From: Porphyrobacter sp.
Lineage (GTDB): Bacteria > Pseudomonadota > Alphaproteobacteria > Sphingomonadales > Sphingomonadaceae
NCBI GenBank assembly: GCA_016125555.1
Contig: WGLN01000014.1
Coordinates: forward strand, 62,001 to 126,000
DNA: 64,000 bases
Direction of reading: 5' to 3'
Positions 43,177 to 52,453 of the stretch are shown piece by piece. A program made the position numbers and the translations under genes. The notes beneath the pieces are model-generated. The model was not told the DNA's origin and ran no database searches. It saw only the letters and a list, made by a program, of their open reading frames with translations. How positions within the stretch are numbered: position 1 is the stretch's first letter; each line of letters begins with the position of its first letter.

Positions 43177-44178
43177 GTGCCCCAAACCACCCCGCCCCGC
43201 TACGACGTGATCGCCATCGGCAATGCGGTCGTCGACGTCATCGCCTCCTGCGAGGAGGAGCTGATCGAGGAGCTCCAGCTCAACCGCGGCGGCATGACCC
43301 TGATCGACGAGGCGCGCGCCGACGAGCTTTACGAAGCCATGCCGCCCGCCCGCGAGATCTCGGGCGGCTCGGCGGCCAACACGCTCGCCGGGCTCGCCAC
43401 GCTCGGCCTCGAATGCGCCTTCATCGGGCAGGTCGCCGACGACCAGCTCGGCAAGGTGTTCCGCCACGACATGCGCGCCACCGGCATCGACTTCGACACG
43501 CCCGCGCGCGACGGGGAACCGGCGACGGGCCGCGTGCTGATCTTCGTCACCCCCGACGGCGAGCGCACCATGAACACCTTCCTCGGCGCGGGGCAGTATC
43601 TCCCCGCCGCCGCGCTCGACGAGGACCTGATCGCGAGCGGGGCGATCCTCTATCTCGAAGGCTACCTGTGGGACCCGGAGGAGCCGCGCCGGGCGATGCG
43701 CCGCGCGATTGAGGTGGCGCGCGCGGCGGGCCGCAAGGTCGCCTTCACCGCGTCCGAAAGCTTCGTGATCGAGCGTCACGGCGAGGATTTCCGCGCGATG
43801 ATCGCGGAAGGCGTGATCGACATCCTGTTCGTCAACGAGAGCGAGCTGGCGACCCTGACCGGCGAGAGCGACTTCGAGGCGGGCCTCGCCGCGATTGCGG
43901 GCAAGGTGCCGGTGCTGGTCGCCACCCGCAGCGAGAAGGGCGCGGTCGCGATCGCCCACGGGGAACGCGCCGAAGTCGCCGCCGAGCCGGTCGAGAAGGT
44001 CATCGACACCACCGGCGCGGGCGACCAGTTCGCGGCGGGCTTCCTGTCGGGCTATGCCCGCGGCGAGCCGCTGGCGCAGTGCCTGAAGCGCGGCGCGATC
44101 TGCGCGGCGGAAGTGATCTCGCACTATGGCCCGCGCCCCGAGGCCGACCTGCGGGCGCTGGTGGACGCCAGGCTGTAG
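43177..44178 (+). CDS. Adenosine kinase-like PfkB-family sugar kinase
   Basis: The 333-residue product is a PfkB kinase: GGSAANTLAGLATLG (about 62-76, substrate binding), FIGQVADDQLGK, and the C-terminal signature DTTGAGDQFAAGFLSGYA (about 273-290) with the catalytic Asp. The SGGSAANT pattern and lack of a ribose-type lid fit bacterial adenosine kinase. It starts at GTG 43177 with GAGGA 8 bp before it. Substrate needs testing: ribokinase or inosine-guanosine kinase are alternatives. Confidence 0.82.
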   Translation: MPQTTPPRYDVIAIGNAVVDVIASCEEELIEELQLNRGGMTLIDEARADELYEAMPPAREISGGSAANTLAGLATLGLECAFIGQVADDQLGKVFRHDMRATGIDFDTPARDGEPATGRVLIFVTPDGERTMNTFLGAGQYLPAAALDEDLIASGAILYLEGYLWDPEEPRRAMRRAIEVARAAGRKVAFTASESFVIERHGEDFRAMIAEGVIDILFVNESELATLTGESDFEAGLAAIAGKVPVLVATRSEKGAVAIAHGERAEVAAEPVEKVIDTTGAGDQFAAGFLSGYARGEPLAQCLKRGAICAAEVISHYGPRPEADLRALVDARL

Positions 44179-44186
44179 TTGACAGA

Positions 44187-44203
44187 CTTGACACCCTGTC
44201 AAG
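44187..44203. repeat. Perfect palindrome between convergent genes
   Basis: CTTGACA-CCC-TGTCAAG, just after the PfkB gene stop, with another TTGACA at 44179-44184 immediately before it. No U-tract follows, so it is not a classic terminator. The remaining 44204-44365 holds no gene. Confidence 0.4.
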
Positions 44204-44365
44204 CAGGGCGCTGCCGGATTTGCCTTTTCTTTCAGGCACCTCGCCGCAATTCGCCGCGTTTGACGGACAGGTTGGCGGGGGGCTTTCCGGCGCATGGGCG
44301 GGATGGCTGGCCGACAATGGGAAAGATCGGCCTTCGCCTATCATCGCGCGGGGCCGGTAGGAAAG

Positions 44366-44749
44366 TCACTCGTCCGGCACGTATCCCGCCTTGCGCAAGC
44401 TCACCATGTAATGCGCGATCTGGTCGATCTGCGGGCGGGTGAGGGTGAAATCCATGTCCTCGGGGTAGTTGTGCGCCTCTGCGAGCCAGTTCGCGAGCGA
44501 CTTCTCCGACAGGCCGCGACGATTGGCGATGGCCGCGAAGCTCGGGGACTTGGGGTTGGGCGAAAGGAACGGCGGCTCGACCGCGTGGCACCCTCCGCAG
44601 GCCGCCTCGACGAAGGCCGGAGCGCGGGTATCGAGCGAAGGCGCGGTCGGCTTGCCGACCATCGGCGGCGGATTGTCGGTTCCGGCGGTCTGGCAGGCGG
44701 CGAGTGCCAGCAGGGCGAGGGGAGCGAGCAGGGCGAGGCGCTGGGTCAT
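44366..44749 (-). CDS. Class I cytochrome c, lipoprotein-anchored
   Basis: The 127-residue product has a lipobox (LALAAC, Cys about 19) and one heme-binding motif CGGCH (about 51-55), with a Met ligand probably in the later DMDFTLT or HYMVSL segment. It is a small periplasmic electron carrier tethered to a membrane. The ATG at 44749 is used because homology and the signal peptide start there. It follows the LuxR-type gene by 7 bp, so the two are cotranscribed. Confidence 0.82.
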   Translation of the reverse strand: MTQRLALLAPLALLALAACQTAGTDNPPPMVGKPTAPSLDTRAPAFVEAACGGCHAVEPPFLSPNPKSPSFAAIANRRGLSEKSLANWLAEAHNYPEDMDFTLTRPQIDQIAHYMVSLRKAGYVPDE

Positions 44750-44756
44750 GCGGGCC

Positions 44757-45281
44757 TTATCCGCCCCGGCGCGCACGGCTTCCTTGATCGTGATCAAATC
44801 CGCGTGGTCCTTCGCCCGCCTCCACCAGCTCGTCGAGAAACAGCGACATCAGCATCGGCTGCCCGGTGACTCCAGCCTTGGCATAAACCTGGCTGAGCTG
44901 CGACCGCACCGTTCCTGCAGCCGATCCGCGCATCTCCGCGATCTCGGCAATGGTGCAGCCCTTGAGCGCGAATAGCGCGACTTCGGCCTCCGACGGCGAG
45001 AGCCCCCACGCCGCGAAGCGCCGTCCGATGAGATCGCCGATGGCTCCGCGCGCCAGCGCCAGCGCCGCCTCGCGCCGCTCCGCCTCGGCCAGCAGGCGGC
45101 GCAGCATGACCCCGCCGAACAACGTGCCGGCCAGCAGCGCCGCGCCGACGAGAATGTCGACAAGCGCCAGCCGGCCGCCGCTTTCCCGCACCGCGTCGGC
45201 GAGGAAATAGATTGCGGCGATGGCCTGCAAGCCGACCACCAGAACGGCGATCACCGCATTCCTGCGCGCGGCGTCATCCAT
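44757..45281 (-). CDS. Membrane-anchored LuxR-type transcriptional regulator
   Basis: The 174-residue product has two N-terminal membrane helices (about 8-28 and 39-60), a coiled linker with many Arg/Glu (62-85), and a C-terminal LuxR HTH (about 92-150: LSPSEAEVALFALKGCTIAEIAEMRGSAAGTVRSQLSQVYAKAG). Most LuxR proteins are soluble; a direct membrane anchor would place the DNA-binding domain at the inner membrane. It is divergent from a COG4705-type membrane protein with a 104-bp shared region, suggesting regulation of that gene, which is inference. It lacks a phosphorelay receiver domain. Confidence 0.85.
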   Translation of the reverse strand: MDDAARRNAVIAVLVVGLQAIAAIYFLADAVRESGGRLALVDILVGAALLAGTLFGGVMLRRLLAEAERREAALALARGAIGDLIGRRFAAWGLSPSEAEVALFALKGCTIAEIAEMRGSAAGTVRSQLSQVYAKAGVTGQPMLMSLFLDELVEAGEGPRGFDHDQGSRARRGG

Positions 45282-45385
45282 GGGACATGTGCTGATGCGC
45301 GGTCATTTGCACTCCTGCTTATGGTCGGGGCCGGGCGCCCGTGTTCATGCCGCCCGGCGGACCGAAACCGCGGCGGAGATACACC

Positions 45386-46177
45386 ATGGACGACGATTTC
45401 AAAGAGACACTGACAAAGGTTCCGGCGGTGACCCTGGGCTTCTGGATCATCAAAATCCTTGCCACGACCTTCGGCGAGACGATGGGCGACACGGTCAGCA
45501 TGAGCTGGCTGGGCGAGACGACAGCAACCGCGGGGCAGGGCGGGGTCAACGGCTATCTGGCCGGCACCGCGCTGTTCGGCGGGTTGCTGGCGGCGCTGGT
45601 ATGGGCGCAGATCCGGGCGCGCCGCTTCCATCCCTGGCTCTACTGGGCGACGATCATCGCCTCGACCACCGCGGGGACATCGCTCGCGGATTTCGCCACG
45701 CGCTCGCTCGGGATCGGCTATCCGGGCGGGTCGCTGCTGCTGGCGGGGCTGGTGCTGACAAGCCTCGCCGCCTGGCACCGGCGCCTCGGCACCATCTCGG
45801 TCAGCTCGGTGCACGCGCCGCAGGCAGAGCTCTACTACTGGCTGACGATCACCTTCTCGCAGACGCTCGGCACGGCCTTGGGCGACTGGGTGGCGGACGG
45901 GCCGCTCGGCTATTCGGGGGCCGCGCTGATCTTCGGCGGGGCGCTGGTGCTGGTTGCCGCGGCCCATGTCGCGAACCGCTTCAGCAGCGTCGCGCTTTTC
46001 TGGCTGGCCTTCATCCTCACCCGGCCGCTCGGCGCGGTGGTGGGCGATGTCCTCGACAAGCCGGTTGCGCAGGGCGGGCTGGAATTGAGCCGGCTGGCGG
46101 CCTCGCTGGTGCTCGGCGCGGCGATCGTCGCGCTGATCCGGCTGGTGCCGCAGCGCGCAGGCCGGGCGCAGGGCTGA
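45386..46177 (+). CDS. COG4705-type multi-spanning membrane protein
   Basis: The 263-residue product has about seven to eight membrane segments and the COG4705 opening KVPAVTLGFWIIKILATTFGETMGDTVS. The family-typical Glu/Thr/Gly-Asp motif recurs three more times (TTAGTSLADF, LGTALGDWVADG, GAVVGDVLDKP), indicating an internally repeated transporter-like fold. Function is unknown. The ATG at 45386 fits a short GGCGGAG ribosome site. Divergent from the LuxR-type regulator, with a PAP2 gene downstream. Confidence 0.75.
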   Translation: MDDDFKETLTKVPAVTLGFWIIKILATTFGETMGDTVSMSWLGETTATAGQGGVNGYLAGTALFGGLLAALVWAQIRARRFHPWLYWATIIASTTAGTSLADFATRSLGIGYPGGSLLLAGLVLTSLAAWHRRLGTISVSSVHAPQAELYYWLTITFSQTLGTALGDWVADGPLGYSGAALIFGGALVLVAAAHVANRFSSVALFWLAFILTRPLGAVVGDVLDKPVAQGGLELSRLAASLVLGAAIVALIRLVPQRAGRAQG

Positions 46178-46262
46178 GGCGCCACGGTCCGCAACCAATA
46201 TCGACCTTCCTCGTTGTTGATGAGCGGGGCGCGGAGGTGACCGGCCCGGAAACGGAGACATC

Positions 46263-46844
46263 GTGAATCGCAAGCCTGTCCACGCGCCGCGCCTGCGCCG
46301 CCACGCGCTCCTCGCTCTCGGCCCGGCCTTGCTCGCCGCCCAGCCGGCCCTCGCCTCATCGCAGGACGACTGGGCGACCGCGAGCGACATCGGGGTGGGC
46401 GGGCTGGTCGCCTGGTCGCTCGGTGTGCCCGCGGCCGAGGGCGACACGCCCGGCGCGCTGCAGGCGGGTGGTTCGGTGGTGGCCGGGTTCGGCGCGGCGC
46501 AGGGGCTGAAGCAGGTGTTCCCCGAAGCGCGCCCCGACGGCAGCGGCAATGACAGCTTCCCCTCCGGCCACACCGCCACCGCCTTCGCCGCGGCGACCAG
46601 CATCCTTGAGCGGCGCGGACCGGGCGAGGGCGTTCCCGCGCTGGCGCTGGCGAGCCTCGTCGGCCTCGCGCGGGTCGAGGCGGACAAGCACCACTGGTAC
46701 GACGTGCTGGCGGGGGCGGCGATCGGCTCGGGCGCGGGCCTGCTGATTACGCACCACAAGCCCGGCAGGGACGGGCGCGTCGCGGTGCTGATGCCGTGGG
46801 GCGACTTCCACGGCGGCGGGGTGACCTACGCCGCGCGCTTCTAG
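46263..46844 (+). CDS. PAP2-family phosphatase, exported
   Basis: The 193-residue product has a signal peptide (cleavage about residue 32 at PALASS) and PAP2 motifs: [11 protein letters not shown] (about 80-90), [11 protein letters not shown] (about 98-108), and [15 protein letters not shown] (His about 142). PAP2 enzymes dephosphorylate lipid phosphates or undecaprenyl pyrophosphate in the periplasm. Start is GTG 46263 with GGAGA before it. Its stop overlaps the purD stop on the other strand within CTAG at 46841-46844. Confidence 0.86.
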   Translation: MNRKPVHAPRLRRHALLALGPALLAAQPALASSQDDWATASDIGVGGLVAWSLGVPAAEGDTPGALQAGGSVVAGFGAAQGLKQVFPEARPDGSGNDSFPSGHTATAFAAATSILERRGPGEGVPALALASLVGLARVEADKHHWYDVLAGAAIGSGAGLLITHHKPGRDGRVAVLMPWGDFHGGGVTYAARF

Positions 46845-48124
46845 CCGCGTTCGCGCGCCGCTTCGCGCGCCACTTCCTTCTGGCCGATGTCGCGGCGGCA
46901 GAAGCCGCTCTGGAAGTCGATCGCGTCGACCGCGGCATAGGCGCGGGCCTGCGCCTCGGTGACGCTGGCGCCGGTGGCGCTGACGGCGAGCACCCGGCCC
47001 CCGTTCGCCACCAGCGCGCCGTCCTTCAGCGCGGTGCCGGCGTGGAACACCTTGGCCCCGCCGGCCTCCGCATCGCCGAGCGCGATGGTTCCGCCCTTCT
47101 CCGGCGTGCCGGGATAGCCCTCGGCCGCCATCACCACGGTCAGCGCGGTTTCATCGCTGAGCGCCACCGCGACCTCGCCCAGCCGCCCCTCGGCACAGGC
47201 CAGCATCACCGCGGCAAGGTCGCTTTCGAGGCGCATCATCAGTACCTGGCACTCGGGATCACCGAAGCGCGCATTGTATTCGATCAGCTTGGGGCCCTCG
47301 GCGGTCAGCATCAGCCCGGCATAGAGCACGCCCGAATAGGGCATGCCGTCCTCGCGCAGGGTGCGCACGGTGGGTTCGATGATCTCGGCCATCACGCGGG
47401 CCTGCAATGCGGCGGTCAGCACCGGGACGGGGGAATAGGCGCCCATCCCGCCGGTGTTGGGGCCGGTGTCGCCGTCGCCCACGCGCTTGTGATCCTGCGC
47501 ACTGCCGAAGGGGATGATATGCGTGCCGTCGGTGAGCGCGAAGAAGCTCGCCTCCTCGCCCGCCATGAACTCTTCGATCACCACCTGCGCGCCCGCTGCG
47601 CCGAAGGCCCCGCCGAACATGTCCGCGAGCGCCAGCTCCGCCGCCTCGAGTGTGTCGGCGATCACCACGCCCTTGCCCGCCGCGAGCCCATCGGCCTTGA
47701 GCACATAGGGCGCGGCAAAGCGGGTGAGCGCGGCGCGGGCCTCCTCCAGCGAGGAGGTGCGCACGTAACCCGCGGTGGGAATGTCCGCGCGCGCGCACAG
47801 GTCCTTGGTGAAGCCCTTCGAGCCTTCCAGTTGGGCGGCGGCCTGCGAGGGGCCGAACACCGCCACGCCCGCCGCGCGCAGGGAATCGGAGAGCCCGTCC
47901 ACCAGCGGCGCCTCGGGCCCGATCACCACCAAATCGACGCCGTGTTCGTGGCAGAAGGCGATGACCGCGCCGTGGTCGGTGGCATCCAGCGCCACCAGCT
48001 CCGCTTCTTCCGCGATCCCGGGATTGCCGGGGGCGGCCCAGAGCTTTGTCAGGCTCGGGGATTGCGCCAGCTTCCAGGCTAACGCATGTTCGCGGCCCCC
48101 CGAACCCAGAAGCAGGATATTCAT
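46841..48124 (-). CDS. purD: Phosphoribosylamine-glycine ligase
   Basis: PurD joins phosphoribosylamine and glycine with ATP in purine synthesis. The 427-residue product has [20 protein letters not shown], the ATP-grasp core ([31 protein letters not shown]) and the signature [14 protein letters not shown]. The start is the universal [14 protein letters not shown], complement of 48122-48124. It overlaps the ATG of divergent xseA, so promoters must lie inside each other's coding sequence. Confidence 0.97.
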   Translation of the reverse strand: MNILLLGSGGREHALAWKLAQSPSLTKLWAAPGNPGIAEEAELVALDATDHGAVIAFCHEHGVDLVVIGPEAPLVDGLSDSLRAAGVAVFGPSQAAAQLEGSKGFTKDLCARADIPTAGYVRTSSLEEARAALTRFAAPYVLKADGLAAGKGVVIADTLEAAELALADMFGGAFGAAGAQVVIEEFMAGEEASFFALTDGTHIIPFGSAQDHKRVGDGDTGPNTGGMGAYSPVPVLTAALQARVMAEIIEPTVRTLREDGMPYSGVLYAGLMLTAEGPKLIEYNARFGDPECQVLMMRLESDLAAVMLACAEGRLGEVAVALSDETALTVVMAAEGYPGTPEKGGTIALGDAEAGGAKVFHAGTALKDGALVANGGRVLAVSATGASVTEAQARAYAAVDAIDFQSGFCRRDIGQKEVAREAARERG

Positions 48125-49655
48125 GGCACCTCCGCCGACCAGTGACGACAATCCCGGGCTGGTAGCGCGCGCAAGGCAGGGGGACAATGCGGAGCCGCTG
48201 ACCGTCAGCGAGATTTCCGCGCTGCTCAAGCGCACGGTCGAGGATCGCTTCGGCTACGTCCGCCTGCGCGGCGAATTGTCCGGGGTGAAGCGCGCCGCCT
48301 CGGGGCACTTCTACTGCTGCCTCAAGGACGAGACCGCGGTGCTCGACGGGGTGATGTGGAAAGGCACCGCGCAGCGCCTGACCTTCCGCCCCGAGGACGG
48401 GCTGGAGGTGATCGCCACCGGCAAGCTGACGACCTATCCGGGGCGCTCGAAATACCAGATCGTGATCGACAGCCTCGAGTTGGCGGGCGAGGGCGCGCTG
48501 CTGGCGCTGCTCGAGAAGACCCGCGCGAGGCTCGCGGCCGAGGGCCTGTTCGACGAGCGTCGCAAGCGCCGGTTGCCCTTCCTGCCGCGCACCATCGGCG
48601 TCGTCACCTCGCCGACCGGTGCGGTGATCCGCGACATCCTCCACCGGCTGGCGGACCGGTTCCCCAGCCACGTGCTGGTCTGGCCGGTGCTGGTGCAGGG
48701 GCAGGGCGCGGCCGAGCAGGTGGCGGCGGCGGTGCGCGGCTTCTCCGCGCTGGAGCCGGGCGGGCCGGTGCCGCGCCCCGACGTGGTGATCGTCGCGCGC
48801 GGCGGCGGGTCGATCGAGGACCTGTGGAGCTTCAACGAGGAAGTGGTGGTGCGCGCTATTGCGGAATGCACCATCCCGGTAATCAGCGCCGTGGGCCACG
48901 AGACCGACACCACGCTTGCCGATTACGCCGCCGACCGGCGCGCGCCCACGCCCACCGCGGCGGCCGAGATGGCGGTGCCGGTGCGCGCCGACCTCGCGCT
49001 GGCGCTGGGCGACCTCGGCAATCGCCAGCGCCGCGCGGTGCTGCGCCCGGTCGAACTCGGGCGCGAGCGGCTCGAGGCCCGGGCGCGGATGCTGCCGCGT
49101 CCCGAAAACCTGCTCCAGCCGCAGGCGCAGCGGCTCGACGATCTTGCCGAGCGGCTGCGGCGCGGGCTCGCCGAAAGGTCCGCGCGCGGGCGCGAGCGGC
49201 TCGCCGGGGCAGCTTCGCGGCTCTCGCCGAGCCTGCTCACCCGCTCCGCCGCCGAGGCGCAGCGGCGGCTCGATCGCGCCGGTCTGACCCCCGTGCTCGT
49301 GCAGCGCCCGGCGCAGGCCGCGGGAGAGCGGCTGGCGCGGGCGCGACTCGTCCCCGCGCTGGTCGAACGCCCGCTGCTGGGCGGGCGGGACCGGCTCGCG
49401 GCGCTCACCCGGGTGATGAGCCAGCTTCATCCCGAAAAACCGCTCGAGCGCGGCTACGCGATCGTCCGCGACACCGCAGGCACCGCGCTCACCTCCCGCG
49501 CCGCGGCAGCGGAGGAGGCGGCGCTGGTGCTGCAATTCCGCGACGGGACCCTCGATGCCGTGCCGGCCGGCAGCACCCCGCCCGCCAAGCCGCGCCCGGC
49601 CCGGCCCAAGGGCGCGCCCCGCGCGGGTCCTGCACAAGAAGATTTGTTCGGCTGA
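48123..49655 (+). CDS. xseA: Exodeoxyribonuclease VII large subunit
   Basis: XseA degrades single-stranded DNA with XseB in mismatch repair. The 510-residue product has the OB-fold N-terminus ([29 protein letters not shown], about 27-55), the catalytic domain ([67 protein letters not shown]), and a long coiled-coil with repeated RL-x-RA segments (about 290-430). ATG 48123 is the only usable start upstream of homology; the next ATG or GTG would truncate the OB-fold. xseB is not nearby. Confidence 0.96.
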   Translation: MAPPPTSDDNPGLVARARQGDNAEPLTVSEISALLKRTVEDRFGYVRLRGELSGVKRAASGHFYCCLKDETAVLDGVMWKGTAQRLTFRPEDGLEVIATGKLTTYPGRSKYQIVIDSLELAGEGALLALLEKTRARLAAEGLFDERRKRRLPFLPRTIGVVTSPTGAVIRDILHRLADRFPSHVLVWPVLVQGQGAAEQVAAAVRGFSALEPGGPVPRPDVVIVARGGGSIEDLWSFNEEVVVRAIAECTIPVISAVGHETDTTLADYAADRRAPTPTAAAEMAVPVRADLALALGDLGNRQRRAVLRPVELGRERLEARARMLPRPENLLQPQAQRLDDLAERLRRGLAERSARGRERLAGAASRLSPSLLTRSAAEAQRRLDRAGLTPVLVQRPAQAAGERLARARLVPALVERPLLGGRDRLAALTRVMSQLHPEKPLERGYAIVRDTAGTALTSRAAAAEEAALVLQFRDGTLDAVPAGSTPPAKPRPARPKGAPRAGPAQEDLFG

Positions 49656-49684
49656 CCGCGCGGTGCTATCGGAAGGACATGCTG

Positions 49685-49888
49685 ATGTCCTCCGCCGACA
49701 AGACCGCCAAGCTCTATTACGGCCCCTCGAACTTCCGCGTGCTGCGCCCCGGCAGCCATGTCCTGTGCGCGGTGACCGGCGTGCCGATCCCGCTCGCCGA
49801 ACTGCGCTATTGGAGCGCCGAGCGGCAGGAGGCCTATGCCTCCTGCGAGATCGCGACGCGCCGCCTGCTCGGTATCGACCCCGCCTGA
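49685..49888 (+). CDS. DUF2093 domain protein
   Basis: The 67-residue product is the DUF2093 type: KLYYGPSNFRVLRPGSHVLCAVTGVPIPLAELRYWSAERQEAYAS. It resembles a small zinc-ribbon-like or beta-rich protein of unknown role. Start: AAGGA at 49673-49677 is 7 bp from ATG 49685 but 1 bp from ATG 49679, so 49685 is preferred. It follows xseA by 29 bp. Confidence 0.8.
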   Translation: MSSADKTAKLYYGPSNFRVLRPGSHVLCAVTGVPIPLAELRYWSAERQEAYASCEIATRRLLGIDPA

Positions 49889-49896
49889 TCCGCCGC

Positions 49897-50904
49897 GTGC
49901 GGAGGATTCGCCTGCTGCTGCTCGCGGTGGTGACGCTCGGGCTCGCACCGGGCACCTTCCTGCGCACCCCCACCGGCAAGCGCAGCGACGTGGCGGTGGT
50001 GCGGATCACCGCCATGGACGAACGTGCGGGGCTGAGGGGCTCTCTCGTCCCGACCGGCGTATGGGAGATGACCTCGCGGCACGGCTGGTTCGGCGGCTTT
50101 TCGGCGCTGGTGGGGAAGGGCGCCTCGGGACTGCTTGCCGGAAGTGATCGCGGCTGGCTGCTCGATATCGACCTGTCCGGCGGTTCCCCGCGTGCGGTGC
50201 CCGGCAGCTTCCGCTTCATCGGCCGCGCTGCCACGGGACGCACGGAGGTGGTCGATCTCGAATCCCTCGCCCGCGATCCGACGAGCGGGACCGTGTGGGG
50301 CGCTTTCGAGAACTTCAACCTGGTGATGCGTCTCGCGCCCGGCGGAGGGGTGGCGATGCGCAGCCCCCCGGAAATGGCCGGCTGGAGCCCCAATAGCGGC
50401 CCCGAGACGATGGAGCGGCTCGCCGACGGGCGCTTCGTCATCATCGCCGAGGGGCCGGAGCGCGGCAGCGAGACCGATCACGAGGGACTGCTGTTTCCCC
50501 GCGACCCGGTGCGGGGCGGCACACCGCTGCGGTTCCGGTTCTTCGCCGCGCCCGATTACGACCCGGTCGATGCCGCGCAATTGCCCGACGGGCGGGTGCT
50601 GATCCTGCTGCGGCGGGTGCGCTACGCCATCCCGGCGCGCTTCGACACCGCGATCGCGATTGCCGACCCTCGCGAAATCCGCGCCGGGCAGTCGTGGCGG
50701 GCGCGGATCGTCGAGCGGCTGGACGGCGGCATCTTCGCCGACAATTTCGAGGGGATCACCTTCGTCCCCGACCGGACCGACCCGGCGCGCGGCAGCGTTT
50801 GGGTGGTCTCGGACGACAATTTCTCGATCTTCCAGCGCACCTTGCTGGTGAGGTTCGCGTGGAATCCGGCCGACCGGCCCGCCTCCCCGCCCGGGCGCCA
50901 GTAG
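49897..50904 (+). CDS. Esterase-like activity of phytase family protein, membrane-anchored or secreted
   Basis: The 335-residue product starts at GTG 49897 with an N-terminal hydrophobic segment (IRLLLLAVVTLGLAPG), then a phytase-like (PF13449) six-bladed propeller pattern: GGFSALVGKGASGLLAGSDRGWLLDID, GPETMERLADGRFVIIAEGP, GGIFADNFEGITFVPD and VWVVSDDNFSIFQRTLLVRF. Bacterial members hydrolyse phosphate esters or other esters; substrate unknown. The start is uncertain since no clear ribosome site precedes it and the frame is open further upstream. Confidence 0.78.
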   Translation: MRRIRLLLLAVVTLGLAPGTFLRTPTGKRSDVAVVRITAMDERAGLRGSLVPTGVWEMTSRHGWFGGFSALVGKGASGLLAGSDRGWLLDIDLSGGSPRAVPGSFRFIGRAATGRTEVVDLESLARDPTSGTVWGAFENFNLVMRLAPGGGVAMRSPPEMAGWSPNSGPETMERLADGRFVIIAEGPERGSETDHEGLLFPRDPVRGGTPLRFRFFAAPDYDPVDAAQLPDGRVLILLRRVRYAIPARFDTAIAIADPREIRAGQSWRARIVERLDGGIFADNFEGITFVPDRTDPARGSVWVVSDDNFSIFQRTLLVRFAWNPADRPASPPGRQ

Positions 50905-50975
50905 TTCACCATTCTATGGTGGCCGGGCGGGGAGGCGGGGCGGGTGGTCTGCGCCACCGCAAGTGGCCGCAAACG

Positions 50976-51000
50976 AAAAAGCGCCCGGAAACCCGGACGC
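50976..51000 (-). terminator. Rho-independent terminator of rpmB
   Basis: On the minus strand, an 8-bp stem (one G-U pair) with a GTTT loop, complement of 50981-51000, is followed by five T residues (complement of 50976-50980). Confidence 0.8.
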
Positions 51001-51043
51001 TCCTTCGATTCGCCTCTCCGCCCCGCGGGACGGCAGCGGAAAA

Positions 51044-51331
51044 TCAGGCGGCCTTTTCGGCCTTGAGCAGTTCGCGCTTCACCTTGAGCGCGTTCGCCGA
51101 GAGCTTCTCGTCGCTGGTCTTGAGCAGCCAGTTGTCGAGACCGCCATTGTGCTCCACCGAGCGCAGGCCGTGGGTCGAGACGCGGAACTTGAAGCTGCGG
51201 TCGAGCTTTTCCGAGAGCAGCGTCACGTTCTGCAGGTTGGGCAGGAAGACGCGCTTGGTCTTGTTGTTGGCGTGGCTCACGTTGTGGCCGACCTGGCGGC
51301 CCTTGCCGGTCAGTTCGCAGATGCGCGACAT
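51044..51331 (-). CDS. rpmB: 50S ribosomal protein L28
   Basis: The 95-residue product has the L28 start [26 protein letters not shown] and the conserved [14 protein letters not shown] and [22 protein letters not shown]. It is about 17 residues longer than E. coli L28, mainly at the C-terminal helix, as usual in alphaproteobacteria. Monocistronic, with its own terminator and a good promoter upstream. Confidence 0.96.
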   Translation of the reverse strand: MSRICELTGKGRQVGHNVSHANNKTKRVFLPNLQNVTLLSEKLDRSFKFRVSTHGLRSVEHNGGLDNWLLKTSDEKLSANALKVKRELLKAEKAA

Positions 51332-51391
51332 GGTGTGTCTCTTCTCGTAAAGGTCGGGGCCCGGGCTCCGGCCAGGGCAAGGAAAGCGGCG

Positions 51392-51420
51392 CGCATAACG
51401 GGCCGGGGCGGAAAGGTCAA
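51392..51420 (-). promoter_or_regulatory. Candidate promoter of rpmB
   Basis: Minus-strand TTGACC (complement of 51415-51420) and TATGCG (complement of 51392-51397), spacer 17 bp, about 60 bp before the rpmB start. Confidence 0.5.
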
Positions 51421-51573
51421 GCCGCTTGCCGCCGCGCACCTCCCCGCAAGGCCCTTGCCCCCTTTCCGCCACAATCCAACATAGGTGATGGTGCAAAGCC
51501 CTGCCAAATCGTGCTGTGCGCGCGGACCTTCGCGGGCCTTCCCCGCGGCCATGGCCAACAGGAGACACACCAC

Positions 51574-51819
51574 ATGAAACGACTCATCGCCACCAGCCTC
51601 ATCGTCCCCTTTGCATTGGGGCTCGCCGCGTGCGATGTCGACCAGACCGAGGACGGCGAAATGCCCGAGGTCGACGTGAAGGGCGGCAACATGCCCGAAT
51701 ATGACGTCGAGACCGCCGATGTCGACGTCGGCACCAAGGAGAAGACGGTCGAGGTCCCCGATGTCGATGTCACCATGCCCGATGCCGAAGGCACCCCGGC
51801 GACCGGCAACAGCGAATAA
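51574..51819 (+). CDS. Small acidic lipoprotein, function unknown
   Basis: The 81-residue product has a lipoprotein signal with lipobox LGLAAC (Cys20) and a short, very acidic mature part (many Asp/Glu, repeated V-D-V triplets: EVDVKGG, DVDVGTK, DVDVTMP). It has an imperfect V-D-V repeat and no recognised domain. It could bind divalent cations; this is only a guess. It is followed by tadA after a 39-bp gap. Confidence 0.65.
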   Translation: MKRLIATSLIVPFALGLAACDVDQTEDGEMPEVDVKGGNMPEYDVETADVDVGTKEKTVEVPDVDVTMPDAEGTPATGNSE

Positions 51820-51858
51820 GCGCATAGGGCAGAGCAGCGCCCGGCGGGGGCGCGCGTC

Positions 51859-52314
51859 ATGAACGAAGCGGGGTTCCGCAGCTTCATGGGGCGCGCCCTT
51901 TCGCTTGCCCGCGAGGCCGCCGCGGCGGGCGAGGTGCCGGTCGGCGCACTGGTGGTGAAAGACGGGCAGGTGATCGCGCAAGGCCGCAATGGCCCGCGCG
52001 AAAGCCACGATCCCACCGCCCATGCCGAGATCCTCGCGATCCGCCGCGCCGCCAAAAGGCTCGGCGACGAGCGCCTGACGGGGTGCGACCTGTGGGTCAC
52101 GCTCGAGCCCTGCGCGATGTGCGCGGGAGCGATTTCCCATGCCCGCATCGCGCGGCTCTACTACGCCGCGAGCGACCCCAAGGGCGGTGCGGTGGAGCAC
52201 GGGGCGCGGATCTTCGACCAGCCCCAATGCCTGCACCGCCCGCAGGTCTATTCCGGCATGAGCGAGGCCGAAGCCGCGGCGCTGCTGCGCGATTTCTTCA
52301 GGGAGCGGCGGTGA
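51859..52314 (+). CDS. tadA: tRNA-specific adenosine deaminase
   Basis: TadA deaminates A34 to inosine in tRNA-Arg(ACG). The 151-residue product has the zinc site HAE (His55, Glu57) and PCAMC (Cys85, Cys88), plus GEVPVGALVV and the family-conserved RLYYAASDPKGGA. Monocistronic or cotranscribed with the lipoprotein gene before it. Confidence 0.95.
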   Translation: MNEAGFRSFMGRALSLAREAAAAGEVPVGALVVKDGQVIAQGRNGPRESHDPTAHAEILAIRRAAKRLGDERLTGCDLWVTLEPCAMCAGAISHARIARLYYAASDPKGGAVEHGARIFDQPQCLHRPQVYSGMSEAEAAALLRDFFRERR

Positions 52315-52344
52315 TCGCGGCCAAAGCCGCGAACCGGCGAATCA

Positions 52345-52376
52345 TGGCGCACCCGACAGGATTCGAACCTGTGACC
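52345..52376 (-). repeat. 32-bp duplicate of the tRNA-Arg(CCG) 3' end (candidate att site)
   Basis: Bases 52345-52376 are identical to 56859-56890, the 3' end of the intact tRNA: CCA, discriminator, acceptor 3' arm, T-arm and four variable-loop bases. The sequence beyond 52376 diverges at once, and no matching 5' acceptor arm follows. It is therefore not a second tRNA gene. It is in the same orientation, downstream of the tRNA, as integrated elements leave. The rest of 52315-52453 contains nothing recognisable. Confidence 0.85.
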
Positions 52377-52453
52377 GATGCGCTCAACACGTTGCTAGGG
52401 GGCGCTCAAGGCGTCCGAGCCGGATTCGATTGCGCGGCTGCCATGCACCCTTT

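Noticed and set aside
47259..50444. Minus-strand open frame of about 1060 codons opposite xseA and the phytase-like gene
   Set aside because: Composition is Arg/His/Pro-rich and it overlaps well-supported xseA; parts also repeat purD in another frame. A GC-driven artefact.
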